From NCBI RefSeq assembly GCF_000719135.1, contig NZ_JOEK01000020.1, positions 124,001 to 188,000 on the forward strand: a DNA stretch of 64,000 bases. Reading direction: 5' to 3'. Under the pieces are notes generated by a model. The model made no database searches. It was not told the DNA's origin and saw only the letters and a program-made list of their open reading frames with translations. A program made the translations under genes and the position numbers. Positions within the stretch are counted from its first letter, which is position 1, and each line of letters opens with the position of its first letter. This document shows positions 17,840 through 28,119 of the stretch, piece after piece. This stretch comes from Streptomyces avicenniae. Lineage in GTDB: Bacteria > Actinomycetota > Actinomycetes > Streptomycetales > Streptomycetaceae.

Positions 17840-17845
17840 TACGAT
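17840..17845 (+). promoter_or_regulatory. -10 box for leaderless ThuA gene
   Basis: TACGAT (TANNNT), 8 bases before the ATG at 17854, with no ribosome site in between. Confidence 0.4.
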
Positions 17846-17853
17846 GGGTCCCC

Positions 17854-18519
17854 ATGAGCGCACCCCACATCGTCGTTTACTCACGCACCACCGGCTTCCG
17901 GCACGACTCGATCCCCGCCGGTGTCACGGCCTTCGCCGAACTGGCGGCGGAGCACGGCATCGACGTCACCGCAACCGAGGACCCGGACGTCCTCACCGCC
18001 CGCCTGCCCGGCAGCGCGGCCGTCGTCTTCCTCTCGACCAGCGGCGCCGTCCTCACCGACGCCGGACGCGACGCGCTGCGTACCCACCTCGCGGACGGCG
18101 GCGGCTTCGTCGGCGTCCACGCCGCCTCGACCACCGAGTACGACTGGCCCTGGTTCGGCGGGGAGCTGGTCGGCGCCGTCTTCGACGGCCACCCCCCGAT
18201 CCAGGAGGGCACGGTCGTGGTCGAGGACCGCGACCACCCGGCGACCGCGCACCTCGACGGGCGCTGGGACGTCACCGACGAGTGGTACAACTTCACCGCC
18301 AACCCCCGCGCCCGCGTCCGGGTCCTCGCGAGCGCCGACGAGAGCACGTACGAGGGCGGCACGATGGGCGCCGACCACCCGCTCGTCTGGTGCCACGAGA
18401 CCGGCGGCGGCCGGTCCTTCTACACGGCGCTCGGCCACCGCGCCGAGTCGTACGCGGAGCCGGTGTTCCGCCGGCACCTGCTCGGCGGCCTGCTGTGGGC
18501 CGCCCGGATCGAGGGGTGA
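17854..18519 (+). CDS. ThuA-domain protein (class I glutamine-amidotransferase-like fold)
   Basis: This 221 aa protein matches the ThuA trehalose-utilisation family. Visible pieces are VYSRTTGFRHDSIP at the N-terminus, GGGFVGVHAASTTEYDWPW (about residues 85-103) and PLVWCHETGGGRSFYTALGH near the end. Such proteins act in sugar degradation and often occur alone or fused to lectin-like domains. A -10-like TACGAT precedes the ATG by 8 bases, suggesting leaderless translation. Its stop is 4 bases from the macro-domain start, so the two are likely co-transcribed. Confidence 0.88.
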   Translation: MSAPHIVVYSRTTGFRHDSIPAGVTAFAELAAEHGIDVTATEDPDVLTARLPGSAAVVFLSTSGAVLTDAGRDALRTHLADGGGFVGVHAASTTEYDWPWFGGELVGAVFDGHPPIQEGTVVVEDRDHPATAHLDGRWDVTDEWYNFTANPRARVRVLASADESTYEGGTMGADHPLVWCHETGGGRSFYTALGHRAESYAEPVFRRHLLGGLLWAARIEG

Positions 18520-18523
18520 CCGC

Positions 18524-19048
18524 GTGACCGCTCTCACCCGTGTCCTCGGCGACATCACGGAACAGCACGTGGACGTCGTCGTCAACGCCGCCAACTCCTC
18601 CCTGCTGGGCGGCGGCGGTGTGGACGGCGCGATCCACCGCAGGGGCGGCCCCGACATCCTCGCGGAGTGCCGGGCGCTCCGGGCGTCCCACTACGGCGGC
18701 GGCCTGGCCACCGGCGAGGCCGTCGCGACGACGGCGGGCCGCCTCCCGGCGCGCTGGGTCGTGCACACGGTCGGGCCGGTCCACTCGGCGGGGGAGGACC
18801 GGTCCGACCTGCTGGCCTCCTGCTACCGCTCGTCGCTGCGCGTCGCCCGTGAACTCGGCGCCACCACCGTCGCGTTCCCCGCCGTCTCCACCGGCGTCTA
18901 CGGCTGGCCGCTGGACGACGGCGCGCGGATCGCCGTGCGGACGGTCCGGGAGGAGACGGCGGACGGGGCCTTCCGCGAGGTCCGCTTCGTGCTGTTCGAC
19001 GAGCGGGCGCTCGCGGCGTTCGCCGCCGAACTGCCCGACGTGACCTGA
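18524..19048 (+). CDS. macro-domain protein, probable O-acetyl-ADP-ribose deacetylase
   Basis: This 174 aa protein is close to E. coli YmdB in length and motifs. The ADP-ribose pocket is seen in VVVNAANSSLLGGGGVDGAIH (split over residues 18-38), a Gly-rich GEAVATTAG and PAVSTGVYGWPLDD (about residue 122). The enzyme removes the acetyl group from O-acetyl-ADP-ribose or reverses ADP-ribosylation. It starts at GTG 18524 directly after GAGGGG. ThuA next to a macro domain hints at sugar/ADP-ribose salvage, but that is inference. Confidence 0.9.
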   Translation: MTALTRVLGDITEQHVDVVVNAANSSLLGGGGVDGAIHRRGGPDILAECRALRASHYGGGLATGEAVATTAGRLPARWVVHTVGPVHSAGEDRSDLLASCYRSSLRVARELGATTVAFPAVSTGVYGWPLDDGARIAVRTVREETADGAFREVRFVLFDERALAAFAAELPDVT

Positions 19049-19067
19049 CCCTTACCCCGCCGGGACC

Positions 19068-20129
19068 TCAGCCGACGGGGGCGATCAGCTCGAACGCCCG
19101 CAGCCCGGCACCGAACGCCCGCGGCGACAGGCCGGGTTCGGCGGCGGCCACGTCGAGTGCCGTGTCCACCAGCTTGATCGCGTGCTCGTCGCCGTGCGCC
19201 GCCGCCCGGTCGAAGAGACCGTCCGCGTCCAGGTCCGCGACCTCGGCGGGCTCGGGCCGCGCGCTCGCGGGCGCGTACGCGGCCACCACCCCGGCGCTCG
19301 CCGTCCAGGCCGCCGCCACGCTCACGTGCCAGAGCTCGGCCGGAAGGTCGGGCAGGACGCGCAGCACCGCGTTGGGGGCGGTCGCGGCGTGCACCAGCAT
19401 CACGGGATTGCCATGGGCGTGGCCCGCGTAGTACACCACCGCGTCCCGTACCAGCGCACGCAGACGTTCCTGGGCCGCGCCGGGGTCGGCGGGCAGGCCG
19501 TCCGGCCAGGCGGGCAGCGCCGTGATCCGGCCGAGCCGCTCCTCGATCCCGCCCGTCTGCTCGACGCGCGGCACCGCGCGCAGCGCCCCCGCCGGATCGG
19601 CGGGCGCCGCGAGCGGGGCGACGGCCGAGGGCAGCACGTGGTGCCGTGCGGCCCAGTAGCCGAGGGCGTGCGCCAGTTCGGCGAGGCGTGGGGCCGTCTC
19701 CCCGCCGTCCCGCAGCGCCCTGACCGCGTGGCCCGTACGGATCACGGGGTGCGTGGCACTGGCGGTGATGCCGGGGAGCAGCCGGGGCCACCACTCGGCG
19801 AGCACCGCGCGCCAGGGGCGTTCGGAGAGGCGTTCGGTGAAGAAGACCGCCCAGTCGGTGAGGTGACGCGCGTCGCCCAGGGCGTCCCGCCAGGTGGTCT
19901 CGGTGATGCGCCCGTAGGTGCCCGGCAGTTCGTCTAGACGCGCGGTGTAGTCGTCCAGCCATGGGCGGACGCGGGCGGCCTGCCCGTTGCGGACCATGGC
20001 CTCCACGGCCATGGGGGCGTGGTTGCTGAGCCAGCCCTCGAACTCGGGGCCGGTGAGGTGCAGCCGTTCGAGCGCCTCGTCGAGTGTGCCGGAGTCGCTG
20101 GCTGCCGATGTCGGGGTCACGTCGCTCAT
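19068..20129 (-). CDS. questin oxidase-like protein (DUF4243)
   Basis: This 353 aa protein of the questin-oxidase family is related to a fungal Baeyer-Villiger-type enzyme that opens an anthraquinone ring. His-rich conserved pieces are WLSNHAPMAVEAM near residue 34, SATHPVIRTGHAVRAL (about residue 150) and VVYYAGHAHGNPVMLVHAAT (about residue 237). In bacteria the substrate is unknown. A TAGCGT box sits 7 bases before the ATG, so translation is probably leaderless. It is convergent with the macro-domain gene. Confidence 0.8.
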   Translation of the reverse strand: MSDVTPTSAASDSGTLDEALERLHLTGPEFEGWLSNHAPMAVEAMVRNGQAARVRPWLDDYTARLDELPGTYGRITETTWRDALGDARHLTDWAVFFTERLSERPWRAVLAEWWPRLLPGITASATHPVIRTGHAVRALRDGGETAPRLAELAHALGYWAARHHVLPSAVAPLAAPADPAGALRAVPRVEQTGGIEERLGRITALPAWPDGLPADPGAAQERLRALVRDAVVYYAGHAHGNPVMLVHAATAPNAVLRVLPDLPAELWHVSVAAAWTASAGVVAAYAPASARPEPAEVADLDADGLFDRAAAHGDEHAIKLVDTALDVAAAEPGLSPRAFGAGLRAFELIAPVG

Positions 20130-20136
20130 GTCCAGG

Positions 20137-20142
20137 ACGCTA
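20137..20142 (-). promoter_or_regulatory. -10 box for leaderless questin-oxidase-like gene
   Basis: TAGCGT on the minus strand, exactly 7 bases before the ATG at 20129. Confidence 0.45.
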
Positions 20143-20282
20143 GGCGCGCGCGCCGCGACGCGTAACGGGCGGCGGACGTGGCGCCGGGGGACTTAGGGCG
20201 TAGTACAGAGGGCTTGGTGCCGGGGGAGGAGACACCCGCGGCCCTCGGCCGGGGCGACCGACGTGCGGTCTGGTTCTCGCGG

Positions 20283-21869
<1,587 letters not shown>

Positions 21870-22433
21870 TCAGGGCGTGCGGCCCATCAGCCCCACCAGG
21901 CGGTCCTGGAGCGGGGCGTCGGCCGCCACGGGGACCGGAGGGGCGAAGACCCCGACGCCCTGCCACTGCGGGACCAGCCCTGCCGCGTGGTCGTGGACCA
22001 GGGCGACGAGGCCGGGGTCCAGCCTGTCGTCCGCCCCGATGCCGCGCGCCAGGTCCCACGCGTGCACCGTCAGGTCGAGCGTCATCTGCCGCAGGTACTC
22101 CTCGGCAGGGGTGTTACCCGAACTCGTCTGCACGGTCGAGCCCAGCACGCCCGGGCGCCCCACCGCCTCCCGTGACGCGGCGACCGCCGCGTCCCACGCG
22201 GCGACCGGGTCGTCGCCCAGCACGTCGCCGTCGAACCGGTCGCCGACCTCGGCGAGCGTCGCGCCCCCCAGCAGCGGGGGCGCCCACAGGTGCTCCGACA
22301 CGAGATGGTTCACCAGGTCGCGCACCGACCACTCGGCGCACGGAGTGCCGGACGCCCATTGCTCCGAGCGCACTCGGTGCACCCGCGTCCCGAATTCATC
22401 GAGCCCCTGACGGAAACCGTCGAGCAGTTCCAC
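21870..22433 (-). CDS. maleylpyruvate isomerase-like protein (TIGR03086/DinB fold)
   Basis: This 187 aa four-helix protein of the DinB/mycothiol-dependent isomerase superfamily has the N-terminal motif WSVRDLVNHLVSEHLWAPP, in which His residues would bind metal, and TLDLTVHAWDLARG (about residue 130) as the second metal/thiol region. Actinobacterial members use mycothiol or have unknown substrates. The start is GTG 22433 with AGGAGAG 7 bases upstream; the longer open frame has no ribosome site. Confidence 0.8.
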   Translation of the reverse strand: MELLDGFRQGLDEFGTRVHRVRSEQWASGTPCAEWSVRDLVNHLVSEHLWAPPLLGGATLAEVGDRFDGDVLGDDPVAAWDAAVAASREAVGRPGVLGSTVQTSSGNTPAEEYLRQMTLDLTVHAWDLARGIGADDRLDPGLVALVHDHAAGLVPQWQGVGVFAPPVPVAADAPLQDRLVGLMGRTP

Positions 22434-22598
22434 GGTGTTCTCTCCTGAAGGTCCGACCTGAAGGTTCGAGGGAGGAGCCCGTGGCGTTCCGAGGCATCCC
22501 GGCGTCGTCCGGAGGAACGCCCGTGGCGTCGTCTTCCGCCGCCATGCTATGCCGCCGGGCACGCGCTCCGGCGGAGAGACGCCCGGCGGCGGCGACCG

Positions 22599-23237
22599 TC
22601 ACCGGGTGACGAGGACGACCTCCAGCGTCCGCGGTCCGTGCACGCCCTCGACCCGGTCCAGCTCGATGTCGCTGGTCGCCGAAGGGCCCGAGATCCACGT
22701 CAGCGGCCTGGTCGGCACCAGCCGGGGCAGCGCCTCCGGCACCGAGTCCACGACCTGCTCCGGCACCCGTACGACACAGATGTGATGGTCCGGCATCAGC
22801 GTGATCCGCCGCCGCCCCTGGCCCGCCGAGCCGTCCAGCACGAGCGTGCCCGTCTCGGCGATCGCCAGCGCGCATCCCGTCAGGACGCTGTCCATCCGGT
22901 CGAGTTCGTCAGGCGTTGCCTCCGGCGTGTCCTGCACCCACCGCACCGCGTCCGCCTGTGGCAGCCACTCCGCCGGGAAGCCGTCGGGTACGACCACGTC
23001 ACGGCTCCCGCGCGCCGCCAGCAGGCGCCCGATCAGATCGGGCAGCCCCGCCGTGTCCGTGCGGTGGACGAGGGCGCGGTAGTCGGCCAGGTTCTCCGCC
23101 AGCGTCTCCACGGCGTCGGCGGGGGAGTGGGTGCGCAGGTAGTCTCGCGCCACCGCCACGTCATCCGGCGACTCCTCGCGCGGAACGTCCGCCAGCGCCC
23201 GCCGTACCCGGCCCAGAATCGCGTCCCTGCTGCTCAT
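22599..23237 (-). CDS. lutC: lactate utilisation protein C (LUD domain)
   Basis: This 212 aa LUD-domain protein is the last gene of lutABC. Its ATG overlaps the lutB stop (ATGA, 23234-23237). The LUD domain (about residues 60-212) includes the substrate-side motif AETGTLVLD and the HICVVRV strand. LutABC oxidises L-lactate to pyruvate in the cytoplasm without a flavin-type LldD. No regulator of the LutR/GntR type is adjacent. Confidence 0.92.
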   Translation of the reverse strand: MSSRDAILGRVRRALADVPREESPDDVAVARDYLRTHSPADAVETLAENLADYRALVHRTDTAGLPDLIGRLLAARGSRDVVVPDGFPAEWLPQADAVRWVQDTPEATPDELDRMDSVLTGCALAIAETGTLVLDGSAGQGRRRITLMPDHHICVVRVPEQVVDSVPEALPRLVPTRPLTWISGPSATSDIELDRVEGVHGPRTLEVVLVTR

Positions 23238-24709
23238 CGCGTCACCTTTCCGCCCCGCTCGCGCTGCCACCAGTCGCGGAACGACTCCGCCGGTACCGTC
23301 GGCATCTCCCGGCTCGCCGTCCAGGCCCGTCCTGGGCCCGGCAGCCGCTTCGGGTGGAACCGCCGCGTCCGCGCGGCGAGCCGCTGCCCCGTCCGCATCG
23401 CCGCCGGATGGTCGAGCGCCCACCGGGCGGCCCGCATCGCGGCGCGCTCGGCGGCATGGCCCTTCGCGGGCCTGATACGCGTCCGCACCCCGCGGATCGT
23501 GGTCTCGCCGCCCTGGACGACGCGTTCGCGCAGGTGCACCAGCACCTCGGGGATGTCGATCGCCACCGGGCAGACCTCGTAGCACGCGCCGCACAGCGAC
23601 GACGCGTACGGGAGCGAGGCGTCCAGCTCACTCGTCACGCCGCGCAGCTGCGGCGTCAGGATCGCGCCGATCGGGCCCGGGTACGCCGAGCCGTAGGCGT
23701 GGCCACCGGCGCGTTCGTACACCGGGCAGACGTTCAGGCAGGCCGAGCAGCGGATGCAGCGCAGCGCCTGCCGTCCCACCGTGTCGGCCAGCGTGTCGGT
23801 GCGCCCGTTGTCCAGCAGCACGAGGTGGAACGTCCGCGGCCCGTCCCCGTCGGTGGTGCCGGTCCACGTCGAGGTGTACGGGTTCATGCGCTCCGCCGTG
23901 GAGGAGCGGGGCAGCAGCTGGAGGAAGACCTCCAGGTCCTGCCAGGTGGGGACGATCTTCTCGATGCCGACGACCGAGATCAGTGTCTCGGGCAGTGTCA
24001 GGCACATCCGTCCGTTGCCCTCGGACTCGACCACGACGAGCGTGCCCGTGTCCGCCACCATGAAGTTCGCGCCCGAGATGCCCACCTTGGCCCGCAGGAA
24101 CTTCTCCCGCAGGTGCAGCCGCGCCGCCTCGGCCAGGACGGCAGGCTCCTCCGTCAGCCCCTCCGGCGCGGGCCTGCCCCAGTCGGCCATCCGCTCGCGG
24201 AAGATGTCGCGGATCTCGTCCCGGTTGCGGTGGATGGCGGGGACGAGGATGTGGGAGGGCAGGTCGTCGCCGAGCTGCACGATCAGCTCGGCGAGGTCCG
24301 TCTCGTACGCGCGGATGCCCGCCGCCTCCAGCGCGGCGTTGAGGCCGATCTCCTGCGTGGCCATCGACTTGACCTTGACGACCTCGGTCTCGCCTGTGGC
24401 CCGGACGAGGGAGGTGACGATCCGGTTCGCCTCACGGGCGTCCGCCGCCCAGTGCACCGTGCCACCGGCCGCCGTCACGGCGGCCTCCAGCTGTTCCAGG
24501 TAGTGGTCCAGGTGCCGCAGCGTCCGGTCCTTGACGGCGGCGCCCGCCGCGCGCAGCTGGGCCCAGTCGGGGAGTTCGCGTACCGCCGCGGCGCGTTTGT
24601 CGCGGATGGTGTGCGTCGCGTGCGTGAGGTTGGCGCGCATCCGCGTGTTCCGGGTGGACAGGGTCGCGGCCTTCGGGAAGGCGGGCATGCCCAGGTAGGT
24701 GCCGCTCAC
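23234..24709 (-). CDS. lutB: lactate utilisation iron-sulfur protein B
   Basis: This 491 aa protein has a LUD domain (about residues 80-300) and a C-terminal ferredoxin-like module with two 4Fe-4S motifs, CIRCSACLNVCPVYE and CGACYEVCPVAID. ADTGTLVVVESEGNGRM is the LUD core. It starts at GTG 24709, overlapping the lutA stop (GTGA), so the operon is tightly coupled. With LutA and LutC it forms the L-lactate dehydrogenase complex. Confidence 0.94.
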   Translation of the reverse strand: MSGTYLGMPAFPKAATLSTRNTRMRANLTHATHTIRDKRAAAVRELPDWAQLRAAGAAVKDRTLRHLDHYLEQLEAAVTAAGGTVHWAADAREANRIVTSLVRATGETEVVKVKSMATQEIGLNAALEAAGIRAYETDLAELIVQLGDDLPSHILVPAIHRNRDEIRDIFRERMADWGRPAPEGLTEEPAVLAEAARLHLREKFLRAKVGISGANFMVADTGTLVVVESEGNGRMCLTLPETLISVVGIEKIVPTWQDLEVFLQLLPRSSTAERMNPYTSTWTGTTDGDGPRTFHLVLLDNGRTDTLADTVGRQALRCIRCSACLNVCPVYERAGGHAYGSAYPGPIGAILTPQLRGVTSELDASLPYASSLCGACYEVCPVAIDIPEVLVHLRERVVQGGETTIRGVRTRIRPAKGHAAERAAMRAARWALDHPAAMRTGQRLAARTRRFHPKRLPGPGRAWTASREMPTVPAESFRDWWQRERGGKVTR

Positions 24710-25458
24710 AGGGGGGCCTCCTTGGTGCTGGCGAGGATCTCGGCGATGTGCACCGGGCGTACGGACGAGCCGAGCCGGGCGAGCGTGCCGCCGATGTGCA
24801 TCTGGCAGGAGTTGTCCACCGTGCAGACGGCCGACGCGCCCGTGGCGGTGATGTTGCGCGCCTTGTCCGCGCCCATCGCCGCCGACACCGCCTCGTTCTT
24901 GACGGCGAACGTCCCGCCGAAGCCGCAGCACTCCTCCGCGCCGGGCAGGTCGATGAGTTCCAGCCCCTCGACGGCGCCCAGCAGCCGCCGGGGCTTGTCG
25001 CCGAGGCCCAGCATGCGGAGTCCGTGGCAGGTGGGGTGGTAGGTGACGGTGTGCGGGTAGTAGGCGCCGACGTCCGTCACCCCTAGCACGTCCACCAGGA
25101 ACTCGGTCAGCTCGTACGTCCGGGGCACCACCGACTCGGCGACGCGCGTCAGGGTGCCGCCCCGGCCCTCGGCCGCCGCCTTGGCCGCCATGCGCGGGTA
25201 GTTGTCCCGGACCATCGCGGCGCACGAGCCGGACGGTGTGACGATGTGGTCATAGCCCTCGAAGGCCCGCCCGAAGCGGTGGACCAGCGGTTCGGTCTCG
25301 TGCCGGTAGCCGGTGTTGAACTGCGCCTGGCCGCAGCAGCTCTGCTCCAGCGGGAAGTCCACCGTGACGCCCAGACGTTCGAGCAGCGACACCACCGCAC
25401 GTCCGGTACCCGGGTACAGCGTGTCGTTGACACAGGTGACGAACAGCGCAACGCGCAT
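24706..25458 (-). CDS. lutA: lactate utilisation protein A (CCG-domain Fe-S protein)
   Basis: This 250 aa protein contains two cysteine-rich CCG domains: QSCCGQAQFNTGY (about residue 39) and EECCGFGGTFAVKNE (about residue 172), preceded by TPSGSCAAM and TYHPTCHG. The same domains occur in GlpC and heterodisulfide reductase subunit B, where they carry an unusual Fe-S cluster. It is the first gene of lutABC and starts at ATG 25458. A CATAAT sequence near 25655 on the minus strand is the only promoter-like element seen. Confidence 0.94.
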   Translation of the reverse strand: MRVALFVTCVNDTLYPGTGRAVVSLLERLGVTVDFPLEQSCCGQAQFNTGYRHETEPLVHRFGRAFEGYDHIVTPSGSCAAMVRDNYPRMAAKAAAEGRGGTLTRVAESVVPRTYELTEFLVDVLGVTDVGAYYPHTVTYHPTCHGLRMLGLGDKPRRLLGAVEGLELIDLPGAEECCGFGGTFAVKNEAVSAAMGADKARNITATGASAVCTVDNSCQMHIGGTLARLGSSVRPVHIAEILASTKEAPL

Positions 25459-25851
25459 CCTCAGTCCTTTCCCGCCCGCGGCGATCCCGGCCGCCGCCGT
25501 CCCGTTCCACGCCGTAGGTCCACCCGACGGCTCCCGCTCGCCCGCGCCGGTCGGCCGTCAGCGGGCACAGTAGTGCGTCCCTGGCACCGCCGCCCACCGC
25601 ACGCACCGCCGCCGTGGTCACCGGCACCTGGAGTCCAGTAGACATCGGACCATTATGGCGCGATTGTGCGGGGTCGGTCACCCTGTACGGCTATACGCTC
25701 GCATGTTCCGGCCGGGCATGCCACCCACGGTGAACAGACATCGGGTCACCGGCGTCGATCGCGGACCGTGGAAGAACCCCGGCGCGGCGGTGGGACGGTC
25801 CCGCCCGCGGGTCGTGCCGCCCTGTGCGCCGCCGAGACGCCGGGCACCTCG
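25459..25851. other. intergenic region between divergent lutA and yjbQ
   Basis: About 390 bases with no supported gene. It should contain the lut promoter; CCATTATGG (25651-25659) is a small palindrome there. The right end holds the yjbQ -10 box. Confidence 0.4.
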
Positions 25852-25857
25852 TAGCGT
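25852..25857 (+). promoter_or_regulatory. -10 box for leaderless yjbQ
   Basis: TAGCGT, exactly 7 bases before the ATG at 25865. No ribosome site. Confidence 0.45.
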
Positions 25858-25864
25858 GGTGCCC

Positions 25865-26287
25865 ATGAGCGACGCCTTCAGGACCACGGTCATCCACGTC
25901 ACGACCGGCCCCCGCGAGACCGTCACGGATCTGACGCACGACTGCGAGGCGTTCCTCGCCGACGTCGCGGGGGGCGCGGACGGGCTGCTGAACGTCTTCG
26001 TGCCCCACGCCACCGCCGGGATCGCTCTGCTGGAGACGGGCGCGGGCAGCGACGACGACCTTCTCGCGACCCTTGGCGACCTGCTGCCGCCCGACGACCG
26101 CTGGCGGCACCGCCACGGCTCACGCGGCCACGGCCGGGACCACGTCCTCCCGGCGCTCGTCCCGCCCCACGCAACGCTGCCGGTGATCGGAGGCCGCCTC
26201 GAACTCGGCACCTGGCAGTCCGTCTGTCTGGTGGACACCAACGGCGACAACCCGGACCGCCAGGTGCGGCTCAGCTTCCTCGGCTGA
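25865..26287 (+). CDS. yjbQ: YjbQ family protein (UPF0047)
   Basis: This 140 aa protein belongs to the YjbQ family, whose E. coli member has a weak secondary thiamine-phosphate synthase activity; the real role is unclear. Conserved parts are NVFVPHATAGIALLE (about residues 45-60), the HGSRGHGRDHVLPAL segment, and LGTWQSVCLVDTNGDN near the C-terminus. Most likely leaderless. Its final 52 bases are repeated in decayed form 2.7 kb downstream, so DNA appears to have been inserted or duplicated at this 3' end. Confidence 0.9.
   Translation: MSDAFRTTVIHVTTGPRETVTDLTHDCEAFLADVAGGADGLLNVFVPHATAGIALLETGAGSDDDLLATLGDLLPPDDRWRHRHGSRGHGRDHVLPALVPPHATLPVIGGRLELGTWQSVCLVDTNGDNPDRQVRLSFLG
26233..26284 (+). 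repeat. direct repeat copy A (3' end of yjbQ)
   Basis: 52 bases from GGACACC to CTCGGC, matching 28943-28994 at 46 of 52 positions in the same orientation. Copy A is the functional yjbQ end. Confidence 0.8.
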
Positions 26288-26595
26288 TCGAGCCGCTCCG
26301 GATCGCCTTGGGCGTGGCCGCCGAATCTCCTTGCGCACCGGCGAAACGTTCCAGGCGCCGCTGTGGCGGGACAACGTGTATACGACGGCGATCGCTGAGG
26401 CCGAACCTTTCGAGGAGAGGAGTGTCGCCGGGGACCGGTGGTCTGGGGGATGTGGCCGTGCCCCGGATTTCGCAGAGGGTGGTTCATGAAGATTCGCCGG
26501 GGTGGCGACGGGCCTGTGGTGCTCGCCCGGCAGATCTTGTGGCCATCTGATCGTCGGCTCGTCGCGCTGTGTCTGGGAGGGGCCGGAAGGCGTCG
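26288..26595. other. intergenic region after yjbQ, no supported gene
   Basis: About 300 bases, lower in GC than the surroundings in places, with short open frames that have no recognisable family and look like debris. It forms the left edge of the segment bounded by the two yjbQ repeats. Confidence 0.4.
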
Positions 26596-27093
26596 TCAGG
26601 GCCGGTTCGGGTCGGAGTGCACCACCACGAAGAGCGACCAGGCCGGCGCGGCCGGGTCGTCCGGGAGGGCGGCGAACTCTTCCAGCAGATCCTTGAGACG
26701 GGTGCGGAACTCCTCCATCTGCGGCGGAGGCAGGCGCAGCGCCATCCTCGTGCCCTCCGTCTCGGACGCGGGGACGAGGGCGAGTTCCTCCAGGAACGCG
26801 TCGAGCATCCACCGGTCCAGCGTGGGCCCTTCGAGGTGCCAGCTCTTGTGCGTCGCCAGATACGGGATCTCGCGCGCGCCGCGCGCCCCGCGCCGTTCCT
26901 CCTGCGCCTCCAGGAACCCGGTGCGGACCAGCGTTCTGGTGTGGTGCAGCACACTGGCCGGGTCTCGGCCGAGGATCGCCGCGATCTCCTTGTTCGTGTG
27001 CGGCTTCCGCACGCAGATACGCAGGATGCGCAGACGGAGGGCGGAGGCGAGCGCCTTCGCCTCCGCATCGGTCGGCGGCCGGCGTTCGGTCAT
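26596..27093 (-). CDS. winged-helix (ArsR-like) transcriptional regulator
   Basis: This 165 aa regulator has an N-terminal winged helix: LRLRILRICVRK, then HTNKEIAAILGRDPASVLHH as recognition region (about residues 32-51), then the wing. The C-terminal part (about 90-165) is acidic and helical and resembles the effector region of ArsR/HTH_20 proteins. No metal-binding cysteine box is visible. It is divergent from a methyltransferase, with a palindrome between them. Start ATG 27093 is chosen; a TTG at 27162 would put the palindrome inside the gene. Confidence 0.82.
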   Translation of the reverse strand: MTERRPPTDAEAKALASALRLRILRICVRKPHTNKEIAAILGRDPASVLHHTRTLVRTGFLEAQEERRGARGAREIPYLATHKSWHLEGPTLDRWMLDAFLEELALVPASETEGTRMALRLPPPQMEEFRTRLKDLLEEFAALPDDPAAPAWSLFVVVHSDPNRP

Positions 27094-27145
27094 GACCAGC
27101 AGCCTACTGAAGGGCGGAAAGCCCCTTGAAGGGCTGGACGATGAC

Positions 27146-27165
27146 TGATTGACAAAACTCAATCA
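27146..27165. promoter_or_regulatory. operator-like inverted repeat between regulator and methyltransferase
   Basis: TGATTGA-CAAAAC-TCAATCA is a perfect 7-bp repeat with 6-base spacer. A TTGACA hexamer (27149-27154) lies inside it. It is AT-rich in a GC-rich genome and sits midway between two divergent genes, as expected of an autoregulated operator. Confidence 0.6.
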
Positions 27166-27255
27166 CTCGTTCAGGGTGCCGCTGTGCCCTTCACAACTCG
27201 GGGATCCCCAGATTTTCCGGCACGCCCACCGTGGCCCGAACGAACGAGGTCAACC

Positions 27256-28089
27256 ATGCCGAACCGTCCCGGTACGACCGGCGGGACCGCCGCTTCCGAC
27301 GGCCCCGAGGAACAGGTGGATACCCCACCGAACCGCCGGACGGTCTCCTGGGTCAGTCCCGTCGAGGCTCCCCCGCCGCCCGGGGAGAGGGCGAACGACT
27401 ACGACAGTTTCGCCGAGGCGTACGCGGCCGAGAACGAGACCAGCCTCCTCAACGCCTATTACGCGCGCCCCGCGATCGTGGACCTGGCCGGCGACGTGGC
27501 AGGCCGTTGGGTCCTCGACGCCGGCTGCGGTGCCGGCGCGGTGGCGGAGGCGCTGTGTGAGCGGGGTGCCTTTGTCGTCGGTTTCGATTCCAGTGCCGGA
27601 ATGTTGGCGCTGGCCCGGCAGCGGCTCGGTGACGACGTGGTGTTGGAGCACGCCGAGTTGGGTGGTCCGCTGCCTTTCGCTGACGGTGGGTTCGACGACG
27701 TCGTGGCTTCGTTGGTCCTGCATTATTTGGAGGATTGGACGACGGCCCTGGCCGAACTGCGGCGCGTGCTGAGGCCGGGCGGGCGCCTCATCGGGTCCGT
27801 CCACCATCCCTTCGTCAGTCATATGACGGCACCGCCCGGAACCGACTACTTCGCGATCCGCCCCACCTCCCAGTGGTGGGAACTCGGTGGCACCAAGCAC
27901 CTGATGACCTTCTGGGATCGGCCGCTGCACGCGATCACCGACGCGTTCACCGCGGCCGGATTCCGGATCGACGTCCTCAGCGAACCGGCCCCGGGTCCCG
28001 GCGCGCAGGAACGCTTCCCCGAGGTCTTCGCGGGGCGCGCGTCGGAGAAGTTCGTGTGCTTCCTGTTCTTCGTCCTCACGAAGGTGTGA
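27256..28089 (+). CDS. class I SAM-dependent methyltransferase
   Basis: This 277 aa enzyme has a poorly conserved Pro-rich N-terminus (residues 1-45), then NDYDSFAEAYAAENE and motif I VLDAGCGAGAVAEAL (about residues 85-100). LRRVLRPGGRLIGSVHHPF follows at about 175. This pattern matches the Methyltransf_11 family often annotated as acting on small molecules. GAGG lies before the ATG. Codon use contains more A/T third positions (around 27570-27740) than the neighbours, supporting acquisition. Probably controlled by the divergent regulator. Confidence 0.85.
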   Translation: MPNRPGTTGGTAASDGPEEQVDTPPNRRTVSWVSPVEAPPPPGERANDYDSFAEAYAAENETSLLNAYYARPAIVDLAGDVAGRWVLDAGCGAGAVAEALCERGAFVVGFDSSAGMLALARQRLGDDVVLEHAELGGPLPFADGGFDDVVASLVLHYLEDWTTALAELRRVLRPGGRLIGSVHHPFVSHMTAPPGTDYFAIRPTSQWWELGGTKHLMTFWDRPLHAITDAFTAAGFRIDVLSEPAPGPGAQERFPEVFAGRASEKFVCFLFFVLTKV

Positions 28090-28119
28090 ACTCCGCCCGT
28101 GGGTGCGGGGGCCGTCGGC

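Noticed and set aside
25640..25670. CCATTATGG near the lutA promoter as a FadR/LldR operator
   Set aside because: The palindrome is only 9 bases and does not match the TGGT-N-ACCA pattern of that family well enough.
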